From NCBI GenBank assembly GCA_003158855.1, contig PMLJ01000023.1:1-51941 (forward strand): 51,941 bases of DNA, given 5' to 3'. The DNA comes from Acidimicrobiaceae bacterium (GTDB lineage Bacteria; Actinomycetota; Acidimicrobiia; Acidimicrobiales; RAAP-2). The notes below the pieces were generated by a model. The model searched no databases. It was not told the origin of the DNA and worked only from the letters and a program-made list of their open reading frames with translations. The position numbers were made by a program, and so were the translations under genes. Below, in pieces: positions 8,940-17,080 of the stretch (the stretch's first letter is position 1; each line of letters begins with the position of its first letter).

Positions 8940-9008
8940 CCTCCGCCGAGGCGTGGCATCGACGCGGCGCCGCCCGTTCCCTGAGCCACGGTCAAGGCTG
9001 CGTGACGA

Positions 9009-10094
9009 TCAAGCGGCGGAGGCCAACGACTCGCGGGCGGCCTGGTAGGTCATCCACCGGCCCTCTTCGAAGTCATAGAGCTTGCACGCCTTGGTCGCCC
9101 TTCGAAAGTCCCCGAATCGCCAGGGCTCATCATGCACGACGCCGGGAAAGGCCTTCTCGATCGCCTTGGCGGCCTTTGCGAGGTTGTACATCGGGATGCG
9201 CATGTCCACGTGATGCGGGGTGTGGATCATGATCCAGTGGAAGAAGAAGTTGAGGCCCTTGGGCACCCGCAGCACCGTCGTGCCCTCCATCTGACCACGG
9301 AACTTCGTCCACTCGCCACGCTTCCACCAGCGGATGTCGGTCTGAACGTGGTGGACGTGAACGACCGAGCCGATCATGACCGAGAAGCCGAGGAACGGAA
9401 TGATCTCGACGCGGAGAATCATCCACACGACGCCCCACACCGAATGCGTGCGGACGTAGCCGAGAGTTCCAAAGCCCACCGCCATCGCGAGGATGAACGC
9501 GCCGACCAAGAAGCGATCCCGGCGAATCGCCTTCACCCAGCGCGCCGGCGGCTTGAAGGCGATCATCTTGTGCCACCAGACTTCCTTCAGGTAGTAGAGG
9601 CCGGTTCCCATCCACGACCACTCAATCCGGTGCAGCAACCTCGACATCCGGCTCTTGTCCTCGTACTCTTGGGCGGTCACTGGATGCCACACAAAGTCGT
9701 ACCCCTGGCGGACCGTGAAGGCGTGATGGATCCGGTTGTGGCCGAGGACCCACGCTTCGAAGACGTGCCACGAGGGAAGCATCGCCAACTTCCCGATGAC
9801 GATGTTCTTTCGCTTCGTATTGAACAATGCGCCGTGCGCCGAGTCGTGCGCCACCACGAAGAGCGCGGTGACGGCGAGAATCAGGACGATTTCGACCGGC
9901 AGGACGAGGAGAGGATTCGTGACGAATACGAGCAGCACCAACAGCCCCACGTAGATTGCTAGATCACGGAAGAAGTACACGAGACCCTTCCAAGTGGGGT
10001 TCTCGTAGAGCTCGGACGGAATTGCGTCGATGACGGGCTTCAGCGAACCCTCTCGGGCCACTTCGGTACGTTCTTCTAGCGAATCATTGGACAC
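9009..10094 (-). CDS. Membrane fatty acid desaturase-family protein
   Basis: A 361-residue membrane di-iron enzyme. The histidine boxes are seen as HDSAHG (residues 83-88), HNRIHH (119-124), HVHHV (246-250) and HTPHHVD (291-297), separated by hydrophobic segments at about 36-80 and 195-245. This family inserts double bonds into acyl chains or hydroxylates related lipids using oxygen and an electron donor. No ferredoxin or reductase gene is adjacent. The GTG start has a good ribosome binding site (GAGGAG, four bases upstream). A carotenoid or sterol-type hydroxylase is a less likely alternative. Confidence 0.85.
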   Translation of the reverse strand: MSNDSLEERTEVAREGSLKPVIDAIPSELYENPTWKGLVYFFRDLAIYVGLLVLLVFVTNPLLVLPVEIVLILAVTALFVVAHDSAHGALFNTKRKNIVIGKLAMLPSWHVFEAWVLGHNRIHHAFTVRQGYDFVWHPVTAQEYEDKSRMSRLLHRIEWSWMGTGLYYLKEVWWHKMIAFKPPARWVKAIRRDRFLVGAFILAMAVGFGTLGYVRTHSVWGVVWMILRVEIIPFLGFSVMIGSVVHVHHVQTDIRWWKRGEWTKFRGQMEGTTVLRVPKGLNFFFHWIMIHTPHHVDMRIPMYNLAKAAKAIEKAFPGVVHDEPWRFGDFRRATKACKLYDFEEGRWMTYQAARESLASAA

Positions 10095-10660
10095 GTGACT
10101 CCTCTGCGCCTTCTTGTTTCAACATACGTCAAAACTCGCGTGAAGCCTCGCCAGGTACAACTTCGATGACTCAAGTCTAGATGCCGGGTCGCTCGGAACC
10201 TCAGGGGATTTGGTCACACCAGGCGTCACGGCCGCCGTCAGAACCGCAAGGACCGCAACGAAACCCCCGACACCGACCTCGTGGACGATTTCACAAGCCT
10301 CCGTATCCGACTCCGTCGTATTTCGATTGAGAACCATGGACCTTCGAGCGAGGCTGGAAGCCCAGGAGTCTCGAGGGCAAAATAACCCCCACCCGGCTCT
10401 CGACTGGCGCTCCTGGAGACCATGGACTCCTCTGGAGGCGTTCGAGCTGCAAGCACCGCCAGTCGTGGCGCGACTTCGAAAACCACAGACCGAAGCCGAC
10501 GGCGACCTCTCCATCGAGCGAACCATAGCCACCAACGCCGACGGGCCTGCCGGTCGCCGGGGGTTCTCACAACCACCTGACAACCGGCAGACCCGTCCAA
10601 CGCGATCGACGTCTAACTTCAGCGGCGCCGCAACTACGCCACGTACCGGCGGTTCAAGGA
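10095..10660. other. 566-bp stretch without a convincing gene
   Basis: Reading frames are open on both strands, but none has a recognisable protein pattern or supported start. The nonamer ACCATGGAC occurs at 10333-10341 and again at 10419-10427, and the second copy is centred in a near-palindrome (GGAGACCATGGACTCC, 10415-10430). These may be operator or remnant sequences; no function is assigned. The region lies between the start of the desaturase gene and the end of hsp20, so any regulatory signal would serve the desaturase. Confidence 0.4.
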
Positions 10661-11113
10661 CTAGGCGTGCTTCACCGCGATCCGACGCGTCGCGTCACGC
10701 GGTGAACTCTTCGGCAGCGCCATTCGAACCTCCAAGACGCCATCCTTGTACGTCGCCTCGATCATCGACGGATCAACCCCGGTCGGGATCGGAACGCTCC
10801 TCGTCAGGGATCCGTACCGGAACTCACTGCGGTGGAAGTGATGATCACCCTTCTCGTGGCTCTCGGTCTTCTCCGCCGATATCACCAGCGCACCGTCGAT
10901 TACCTCGACCTCGATGTCCTTGTCAGGGTCCACTCCGGGCAACTCTGCTCGAACCACCATCGCGTCGCCTTCTCGGCATTCCTCGATCTTGATCATCTGG
11001 TGCATTTCGCCCTCGTGGAAAAACTCGTCCAGCCACCTCCAGGATGGCCACGAAGTCCCAGCCCAACTGGCGGGCAGATTGCGTTGCTTGCTTGAAACTT
11101 CAGTGTTTACCAT
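10661..11113 (-). CDS. Hsp20/alpha-crystallin small heat-shock protein
   Basis: A 150-residue small heat-shock chaperone. The alpha-crystallin core spans roughly residues 45-140: it opens at IEECREGDAMVVRAELPGV, includes the GALVISAEK strand, and ends with the conserved ATYKDGVLEVRMALPK segment. The ATG at 11113 has a clear GGAGG five bases upstream, which decides the start over an upstream in-frame ATG at 11152. Small Hsps hold unfolding proteins in an ATP-independent manner. It lies near TrkA/P-type ATPase and nitroreductase genes, a neighbourhood reminiscent of stress and dormancy regulons in actinobacteria, though that link is inferred. Confidence 0.93.
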   Translation of the reverse strand: MVNTEVSSKQRNLPASWAGTSWPSWRWLDEFFHEGEMHQMIKIEECREGDAMVVRAELPGVDPDKDIEVEVIDGALVISAEKTESHEKGDHHFHRSEFRYGSLTRSVPIPTGVDPSMIEATYKDGVLEVRMALPKSSPRDATRRIAVKHA

Positions 11114-11327
11114 GTCAACCTCCGCATCGCGGAAAGGCCACCGCCCCGCCATGAGACGGCGACGCTACTTCCAATCCCCACGGTACGCCCCTTAGCACGG
11201 TGCGGTGACCGAGAACGTAGGGCACATTGTCACAACCTCGGACCGCCAACATCATCCGAATTCGATACGTGCCTTCACGCTCATCGAAGGGAGTCGCACG
11301 CGACACGTCGCTACGAATGGCCGGTCC

Positions 11328-11726
11328 TCAGTTCCCCGTCTGCTCGACCAAGGCGACGAGCGCTCCGGCCGACGAGATTGCGGCGTCGACGCCCCAGGAC
11401 CCGTCAAAGAGCCAGCGGTTGGCATCATCATTGATCCGCGCCACGACCCGCGGGATTTCGAGGTGGCGCTTGGCCATGACCGAGATGACGAGGTTCTCCG
11501 AGTCACGCTCCGTGCAGGCGACGAGTACGTCCGCGCGCAGGGCACCCGCCGCCTCGAGCGAAGTGGCGACACTCGCATTCCCCGTCACGATCTCGAGCCC
11601 CTCGGCCTTGAGGATCGCGGCACGCGCACTTTCGTTCTCGATCACGATGACCTGGTGATCCGAGGCAACCAACGCCCGGGCGATCTGGGCGCCAACCACA
11701 CCTCCCCCGGCAACGATGACCCTCAT
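11328..11726 (-). CDS. Short TrkA-N (RCK) NAD-binding regulatory protein
   Basis: A 132-residue protein consisting essentially of one RCK N-terminal Rossmann domain. The dinucleotide motif is VAGGGVVGAQIAR near residues 5-17, with the acidic end of the second strand at VIVIEN. No TrkA-C domain follows. Such proteins are cytosolic gating subunits of Trk/Ktr potassium transporters. Its ATG overlaps the stop of the longer TrkA protein (ATGA), so the two are co-translated, probably as a heteromeric pair. No TrkH/KtrB channel gene is present in the window. Confidence 0.85.
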   Translation of the reverse strand: MRVIVAGGGVVGAQIARALVASDHQVIVIENESARAAILKAEGLEIVTGNASVATSLEAAGALRADVLVACTERDSENLVISVMAKRHLEIPRVVARINDDANRWLFDGSWGVDAAISSAGALVALVEQTGN

Positions 11727-12382
11727 TGTTTCCAGCTCCCTCCGAGGAAGTTCCTCAGTCGTTCAAGCGAGCCCGACGAGACGACGAAGCTCACCAGGTC
11801 TCCTTCGCGCAACGTTGCTGCGGTCCCCGGGATCGTCGAGTGTCCTCCTCGACCGATTTCCACAACCTGAATCTCACCCTCGACATTGAATTCGGCCACG
11901 CGTCGTCCCGCCAGGTAGTCAGGCACCGACGACCGAACCAGCAGCGACTCCCCGTTGCCGAAGACCATCTCGGGGTCGAGTGGCCGGTGCTGCAACAGTA
12001 GGTGGATCCGGTCGACCGTCATCTGGACCGTGGTAACCATTTGGAGCCCGAGGTGCGCGCTGATCGGATGCCACTCGACGTTGTGCAGCCGACCGAGGAC
12101 GTGCGGCACGCGGAACGTGTCACGAGCCACGCGGGCGGCGACGATATTGAGGCTGTCACTCGAACTCAGGCTGACGAACGCGTCGGCCTGAGCGATGTGC
12201 GCTTCTTCAAGAACCGCTCGCCGCATGGCGTCGCCTGCGACGAAACCGCCCCTGAACGAGACCGGCAGTCGAGCGCGCGTGGCGCCGTCGACGTCGATGA
12301 CATGCACCGCCTCACCCTCGGAATCGAGACGGGCCGCAAGGGCCGCGCCCGAGCGTCCACAGCCAACGATCACGACGTGCAT
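11723..12382 (-). CDS. TrkA-family regulator with RCK-N and RCK-C domains
   Basis: A 219-residue protein with an N-terminal Rossmann RCK domain (VIVGCGRSGAALAARL, residues 4-19; VHVIDVD ends strand two) and a C-terminal TrkA-C domain from about residue 145 (SSVPDYLAGRRVAEF, GTAATLREGDLVSFV). The family binds NAD(H), ATP or cyclic dinucleotides and gates cation channels. The ATG at 12382 is chosen because the domain begins there; the upstream open frame runs into the ATPase gene. It lies 11 bases after the P-type ATPase stop and overlaps the short TrkA protein by four bases, making a three-gene unit without a channel subunit. Confidence 0.88.
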   Translation of the reverse strand: MHVVIVGCGRSGAALAARLDSEGEAVHVIDVDGATRARLPVSFRGGFVAGDAMRRAVLEEAHIAQADAFVSLSSSDSLNIVAARVARDTFRVPHVLGRLHNVEWHPISAHLGLQMVTTVQMTVDRIHLLLQHRPLDPEMVFGNGESLLVRSSVPDYLAGRRVAEFNVEGEIQVVEIGRGGHSTIPGTAATLREGDLVSFVVSSGSLERLRNFLGGSWKQ

Positions 12383-12393
12383 AGCCGCTCCTC

Positions 12394-15204
12394 TCACGAG
12401 CGTCCCGGCGAAATCACCGATTGGCGCCGCCGGTCCGCACGGCGACCTAACGCCTTTCGAGTTTCGTCCGCTCCCAGCAACAGTACCCCGAAGCCAAAGA
12501 GGATTAGCCAATCCGACAGTCGCAACGGGGCGGTATTGAAAACCCGCTGGAGGAGAGGAACGTAGCTCACGCATGACACGAATCCGAGTCCAATAAGCCC
12601 AGCTCCGATGAGGGGGGGATTGGAGAACAGGCCGATCCGCAGGACGCTCTCGCGATCGGTTCGCACGGCGAAGCTGTTGAAGAACTGACTCACGACGATG
12701 CCGGCCTGGGTCATCGTCAGCGCCTCGCGGTAGGTGTGGTTCGACGACGTAAACGCCGAGAAGGGCAAGTGGGCGGTGTGGATGCGCCAAAAGAAGGCGA
12801 ACACGACGCCGACGGATTCAATGGTGCCGAGGAAGACGAAACGACGCACCAACTCCCACGAGAAGAGGTGCTCATCGGGCGACCGAGGCGGGCGCGCCAT
12901 CGTGTCGGGTTCGGGTCGTTCGGCGCCGAGGGCCAAGGCCGGCAGGACATCGGATCCGAGGTCAATGGCGAGGACCTGGAGCGCCGAGAGGGGAACGAGC
13001 GGGAAGCCAACGAGCGTCGCCGCGAGGATCGGCGCGAGTTCGGCGAGGTTGTGACTGAAGAGGTAGACGAGGAAGTGCCGGATGTTCTGATAGACGCCGC
13101 GGCCCAGCTCCACCGCCGCGGCGATCGAGGCGAAGGAGTCATCGAGCAGCAGCATCTGCGCCGCGGCCCTCGCCACGTCGGTACCCCCTTCACTCATCGC
13201 GACGCCGACGCTGGCTCGCTTGAGGGCTGGGGCGTCGTTGGCCCCGTCCCCGGTGACCGCCACAATCTCTCCGAGTCCTTCCAAGGCCAGCACGATGCGA
13301 AGCTTGTGCTCGGGTCGAACCCTGGCGAAGATGATCTGATCGCCTCCGCGCAGCGCCGTCGCGAGCTCCCCCTCGTCCAAGGCATCGAGATCGGTCCCGG
13401 TCACCACACGGGCGGCGCCGCTTCGCACGATCCCAACGCGACGCGCAATCGCCTCGGCCGTCAGGCCGTAGTCACCGGTGACCATGAGGATGGCGATTCC
13501 CGCCCTCCGGCAGGCCTTGACCGCGTCGGTCACCTCGGGGCGAGGCGGGTCAACCATGCCCACCAGGCCCAGCAACGTGAGCTCGTGCTCCGACTCCTCC
13601 TGGCTCGCCCGGTCGGAGGTAACGGACCTCGTCGCGATCGCCAGCACCCGCAGGGCCGAGCTCGCCATGGCGTCGTTGGCTCGCTCCAACTCGTGGCGAA
13701 GCTCCGGATCCAAAGGGAGATCCTCGCCATTCCATCGAACCTTGGAGCAGCGTTCGATGACGCTCTGGGGCGAGCCCTTCATGAACGCCTCGACGTGGTC
13801 GCCAACCTGATGCAGCGTGGTCATGAGCTTGCGGTCGGAGTCGAAGGGGAACACCCCCACTCTCGGGGTGGACGAGGACTCGGCGGCGAGATCGATCCCG
13901 GCCTTCGCCGCGGCGACGAGGATCGCTCCCTCGGTCGTGTCACCAAGCACCTGCCATCCCCGGTCGTCGATCGGAGACACCAGGCGCGCGTCGCAGCACA
14001 GGGCCCCCACCCTCAGCACCTCGGTGACGTCCGCCCGATCCTCGACGTCGCCTCCGGGGCCGTAACCCACCCCAGTGACGGCGCGCGCCCGCCCCGACAC
14101 GAAGATTTGCTGCAGCGTCATCTCACCCTTGGTGAGCGTCCCGGTCTTGTCGGTGCAGATCACCGTCGTCGACCCGAGCGTCTCCACCGCCACCAAGCGC
14201 TTTATGAGTGCGTGTCGCCGGGCCATTCGTCGCACGCCGATGGCGAGCGATACCGACAGGGTCGCCGGCAGTCCTTCGGGGACCAGCGCGACCATCACGC
14301 CGAGCGCGAACACGAAGGACAGGGACGCGGGATTGCCCGTCATGAGCCGCACCGCGAACAACAAGGCTCCGGCCACTATGGCGACGATCGCAACCCGGCG
14401 GGCCATCTCGCTCACTTGACGCTGCAACGGACTCGTTTCGCGCGGCAAGTCGGCCGTGAGGCGGTAGATGCGGCCGAACTCGGTCCCGAGCCCCGTGGCG
14501 AACACCACCGCTTTGCCGGTGCCGTTCGTCACCGAGGTTCCCATGAACACGCAGTTGCGCGCCTCGAGGGGTTCGAGGCCGCCGCCGACCGGCTCGTCGC
14601 TGCGGGTGACGGGCTGACTCTCGCCGGTGAGCGCGGCCATCTCGACGGAGAGTCCGTGCGATTCGATCACGCGACAGTCCGCCGATACGGCGTCACCCGC
14701 CTCGAGCACCACCACGTCGCCCGTGACCAACTGCTCGGCGCTGATCTCCGTCAATTCGCCGGCGCGCAGAACGCGAGCGGCGTGCGGGACCATGGCCTGG
14801 AGCGCTTGAGCGGTGCGCTCGGCGGAGTGCTCCTGGAAGAAGCCGATGAGGGCGTTGAGCAGGACCACACCAAGGATTGCGAAGGCGAGTTCCAGATTCG
14901 CGGAGTTGCGCGGCGTCGTGAGCAGGTACGTCGCGAACGTCAAGCCGGACGCCACCACCAACAAGATGGCAAACATGTTGGCGAACTGGGCGAGAAACTC
15001 GAGGACTACCGATTGCCGGCGCGGCGCTGGCAGTGCGTTCGGACCCTCGACGCCAAGTCGTCGGAACGCTTCAGCCGCGTCGAGACCCCGGCGCGAACTG
15101 CTCAACGACGCCAAGGCATCTGACGCCTCGAGGGTGAGAACCGACGGCGCCGCCCTCGCCACTTCGGGGCTGCGAGACACCGGCGATCGAGCTTTCTTAG
15201 CCAC
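12394..15204 (-). CDS. P2A-type cation-transporting P-type ATPase
   Basis: A 936-residue P-type ATPase. Domains in order: cation ATPase N-terminal domain (DALASLSSSRRGLDAAEAF), first membrane pair, actuator domain with TGES (ALTGESQPV), PEGLP motif in membrane segment four, phosphorylation site DKTGTLTKGEMT, hinge VTGDGANDAPALK, and a six-helix C-terminal membrane domain. PEGLP and overall layout match calcium/sodium-type P2A pumps; the ion cannot be fixed by eye. The GTG at 15204 begins just before the conserved N-terminal region; a start up to 39 codons upstream is possible. Two TrkA-type proteins follow in the same operon, which hints at linkage to monovalent-cation homeostasis. Confidence 0.88.
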   Translation of the reverse strand: MAKKARSPVSRSPEVARAAPSVLTLEASDALASLSSSRRGLDAAEAFRRLGVEGPNALPAPRRQSVVLEFLAQFANMFAILLVVASGLTFATYLLTTPRNSANLELAFAILGVVLLNALIGFFQEHSAERTAQALQAMVPHAARVLRAGELTEISAEQLVTGDVVVLEAGDAVSADCRVIESHGLSVEMAALTGESQPVTRSDEPVGGGLEPLEARNCVFMGTSVTNGTGKAVVFATGLGTEFGRIYRLTADLPRETSPLQRQVSEMARRVAIVAIVAGALLFAVRLMTGNPASLSFVFALGVMVALVPEGLPATLSVSLAIGVRRMARRHALIKRLVAVETLGSTTVICTDKTGTLTKGEMTLQQIFVSGRARAVTGVGYGPGGDVEDRADVTEVLRVGALCCDARLVSPIDDRGWQVLGDTTEGAILVAAAKAGIDLAAESSSTPRVGVFPFDSDRKLMTTLHQVGDHVEAFMKGSPQSVIERCSKVRWNGEDLPLDPELRHELERANDAMASSALRVLAIATRSVTSDRASQEESEHELTLLGLVGMVDPPRPEVTDAVKACRRAGIAILMVTGDYGLTAEAIARRVGIVRSGAARVVTGTDLDALDEGELATALRGGDQIIFARVRPEHKLRIVLALEGLGEIVAVTGDGANDAPALKRASVGVAMSEGGTDVARAAAQMLLLDDSFASIAAAVELGRGVYQNIRHFLVYLFSHNLAELAPILAATLVGFPLVPLSALQVLAIDLGSDVLPALALGAERPEPDTMARPPRSPDEHLFSWELVRRFVFLGTIESVGVVFAFFWRIHTAHLPFSAFTSSNHTYREALTMTQAGIVVSQFFNSFAVRTDRESVLRIGLFSNPPLIGAGLIGLGFVSCVSYVPLLQRVFNTAPLRLSDWLILFGFGVLLLGADETRKALGRRADRRRQSVISPGRS

Positions 15205-15659
15205 GAGCCTCAGTATCACAGATACCTGGAACGAGGCTCCGGGTCTTGAGAATCCGAACGTGGATCTGACCGGGGTGTTTGCCTCACTGGCGCGAGGTGA
15301 TCTCGATGCCGGCCTCGCCATCGCGCGTGGGCAAGAAACCCCGCCAAGCGGACGGTTCGAAGTGCGTCACTCTTGGAACACACGCGCTGGTCCTTGCCAC
15401 GCCCTCGCCAGCGATCGGTCACCCGTTCGCCGCCGTCACTGATGATGGAATCCTCGATGACAATGGATCCAACGACTGCCCTTCCTGGCAAAGGACCAAT
15501 GGCCCTAGCCACAGTGGCCGCCGGGGTGCCACGGTCGTGATTGGGCGGGCAGAGCGGCCGTGATGCTGCATGCACCCGTCAACCAAGAGGTGCACGCAAG
15601 GGCCGCTTTGATTCGACGAAGGACCCATGGCCGACAACCATCCGATGAAAGGAGAGTTC
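15205..15659. promoter_or_regulatory. Divergent control region with a repeated 14-bp motif
   Basis: This 455-bp region separates the P-type ATPase operon (minus) from the nitroreductase operon (plus) and contains no convincing gene. AAGGACCAATGGCC occurs at 15491-15504 and AAGGACCCATGGCC at 15619-15632, differing in one base and 128 bp apart. The first copy extends to an imperfect palindrome (AGGACCA-A-TGGCCCT). The spacing and partial dyad symmetry suggest a binding site for a dimeric regulator that could control both operons. The regulator is not identified. Confidence 0.45.
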
Positions 15660-16307
15660 GTGACTGCAGCCCAATCAAACGCCGACGTCGCTGAGACCCG
15701 AAGTCCTCTGGGAGCGGGCCCGCCTGGAGCCGAGGGCGCGCTAAAAGCGATCTACCAGCGCCGCGCCGTTCGGGCCTACACCGGCGATCCCGTGCCCCGC
15801 GAAGAGATTGAACAACTGCTCGACGCCGCTATTCACGCCCCCAGCGCCGTCAATCTGCAACCGTGGGGATTCGTCGTGATCCAGGATCGCGAGACCCTCG
15901 CCCGCTACGCCGAGGAGGCAAGGATGCTCCTGCTCGGTGATCCCCCAAGCGAAGGGGTGGTGGAGAGCGGGTTCTCCGGTAACGACTGGCTTCGCCAGAT
16001 GGCCGCCAGCGCAGACTTCGCGATCTTCCACGGTGCTCCCGCTTTGGTGGTGATCTACGCCACGAATAGCGGGGGCACGCCGGACTGCTTCCTCGCCGCC
16101 GAGAACCTGATGCTGGCCGCGTGGATGCTCGGTCTCGGAACCTGCCCAATCGGCTTGGCTCTCCCTTTCTTCAATCAAGAGGAAGTGAAGGCGGATCTCA
16201 ACGTGCCGTCCGATTGGGTCGCCGCGCTGCCAATCACGGTCGGGCGGCCCGCCGGCGAGACGCCGCCCACGACGAGGCGCCCAGTCCAGATCGTCGCCTG
16301 GAGATGA
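15660..16307 (+). CDS. Nitroreductase-family FMN oxidoreductase
   Basis: A 215-residue nitroreductase-fold enzyme. Family signatures are IYQRRAVRAYTGDPVP (FMN-binding arginines), IHAPSAVNLQPWGFVV (the APSAxNxQPW motif) and GLGTCPIGLALPF near the C-terminus. Members are cytosolic FMN enzymes reducing nitro compounds, quinones or related substrates with NAD(P)H. The GTG at 15660 has a strong GGAGAG five bases upstream and is preferred to ATGs at 15627 and 15645. It overlaps the downstream flavin-reductase-like gene by four bases (ATGA), suggesting the two act on linked redox steps. Confidence 0.87.
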   Translation: MTAAQSNADVAETRSPLGAGPPGAEGALKAIYQRRAVRAYTGDPVPREEIEQLLDAAIHAPSAVNLQPWGFVVIQDRETLARYAEEARMLLLGDPPSEGVVESGFSGNDWLRQMAASADFAIFHGAPALVVIYATNSGGTPDCFLAAENLMLAAWMLGLGTCPIGLALPFFNQEEVKADLNVPSDWVAALPITVGRPAGETPPTTRRPVQIVAWR

Positions 16308-16903
16308 CCGGATCACCGAAGCCCGGAGACGATCGCAAGGTTGAGGTTGCCGTCTCCCGGGGCGCGTCAATCATGAAGGAACTTCCGCTGTCCGACGTGT
16401 ACCAGCTTCTCGAACCGGGGCCCGTGGTGCTCTTGACCACGCAGCAGAATGCTCGGCCCAACGTCATGACGATGTCGTGGCACATGATGGTCGACTTTGC
16501 GCCACCACTGGTTGCCTGCGTCGTCAGCAGCGCGGACTTCAGCTTTGCGGCGTTGCTGGCCGAGCAGGAGTGCGTCATCGCCATTCCCGCTGTCGAACTT
16601 GCGTCCACCGTGGTGAGGGTCGGGAATTCGTCGGGCCGCGCCGTCGACAAGTTCAAGAGCTTGGGGCTGACGCCACTTCCGGCCGAGTCGGTTTCAGCGC
16701 CCCTCGTTGGCGAGTGCTTCGCCAACCTCGAATGCCGGGTTGTGGATACGGGCATGGTGGACAAGTACGACATCTTCATCCTGGAAGTGGTCAAAGCCTG
16801 GATTGACCCCGCTCAGAAGCAACCGAGAACCATTCATCATCACGGGTACGGGAACTTCGTGGTGGACGGCGAGACCATCGTGCTGGACTCGAAGATGCCG
16901 TAG
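16304..16903 (+). CDS. Flavin reductase-like (FMN-binding split-barrel) protein
   Basis: A 199-residue protein of the flavin reductase / DIM6-NTAB split-barrel family. Typical blocks are PVVLLTTQQNARPNVMTMSW and PPLVACVVSSADFSF, followed by ECVIAIPAVELASTV and a region equivalent to GxxSGRxxDKF. These enzymes bind FMN and reduce it or use it on small substrates. The ATG at 16304 overlaps the nitroreductase stop; an internal ATG at 16373 would remove a poorly conserved N-terminus and is possible. Its pairing with the nitroreductase suggests a two-component flavin system. Confidence 0.83.
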   Translation: MTGSPKPGDDRKVEVAVSRGASIMKELPLSDVYQLLEPGPVVLLTTQQNARPNVMTMSWHMMVDFAPPLVACVVSSADFSFAALLAEQECVIAIPAVELASTVVRVGNSSGRAVDKFKSLGLTPLPAESVSAPLVGECFANLECRVVDTGMVDKYDIFILEVVKAWIDPAQKQPRTIHHHGYGNFVVDGETIVLDSKMP

Positions 16904-17080
16904 CCTCACGGCTCAAGAGACTCATTCCTCAGTCCGCGACAGGTCGAGAACGGTTTATGAACTCTCCATCAGGGATTCTTGAATCGCTAGAGGCCGATGG
17001 ACGCCCGGACACTTACGCGGTGCGCGATCAACTGTGGCAATGTCGCAGGTGCGGCCGAGATCAGAAACGAGGATGCGCCG

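Noticed and set aside
10119-10583. A 154-codon minus-strand frame in the gap before hsp20
   Set aside because: No ribosome binding site, no family pattern, and competing open frames on the other strand; left as an unassigned region.
12736-15123. A 795-codon open frame on the plus strand opposite the P-type ATPase
   Set aside because: It is the antisense shadow of a clearly conserved ATPase in a GC-rich genome; its translation is rich in H, R and Q with no family pattern.
15491-15504. Assignment of the repeated motif as a DosR/DevR box
   Set aside because: The half-sites do not match the GGGAC-N4-GTCCC core, so only a generic regulator site is proposed.
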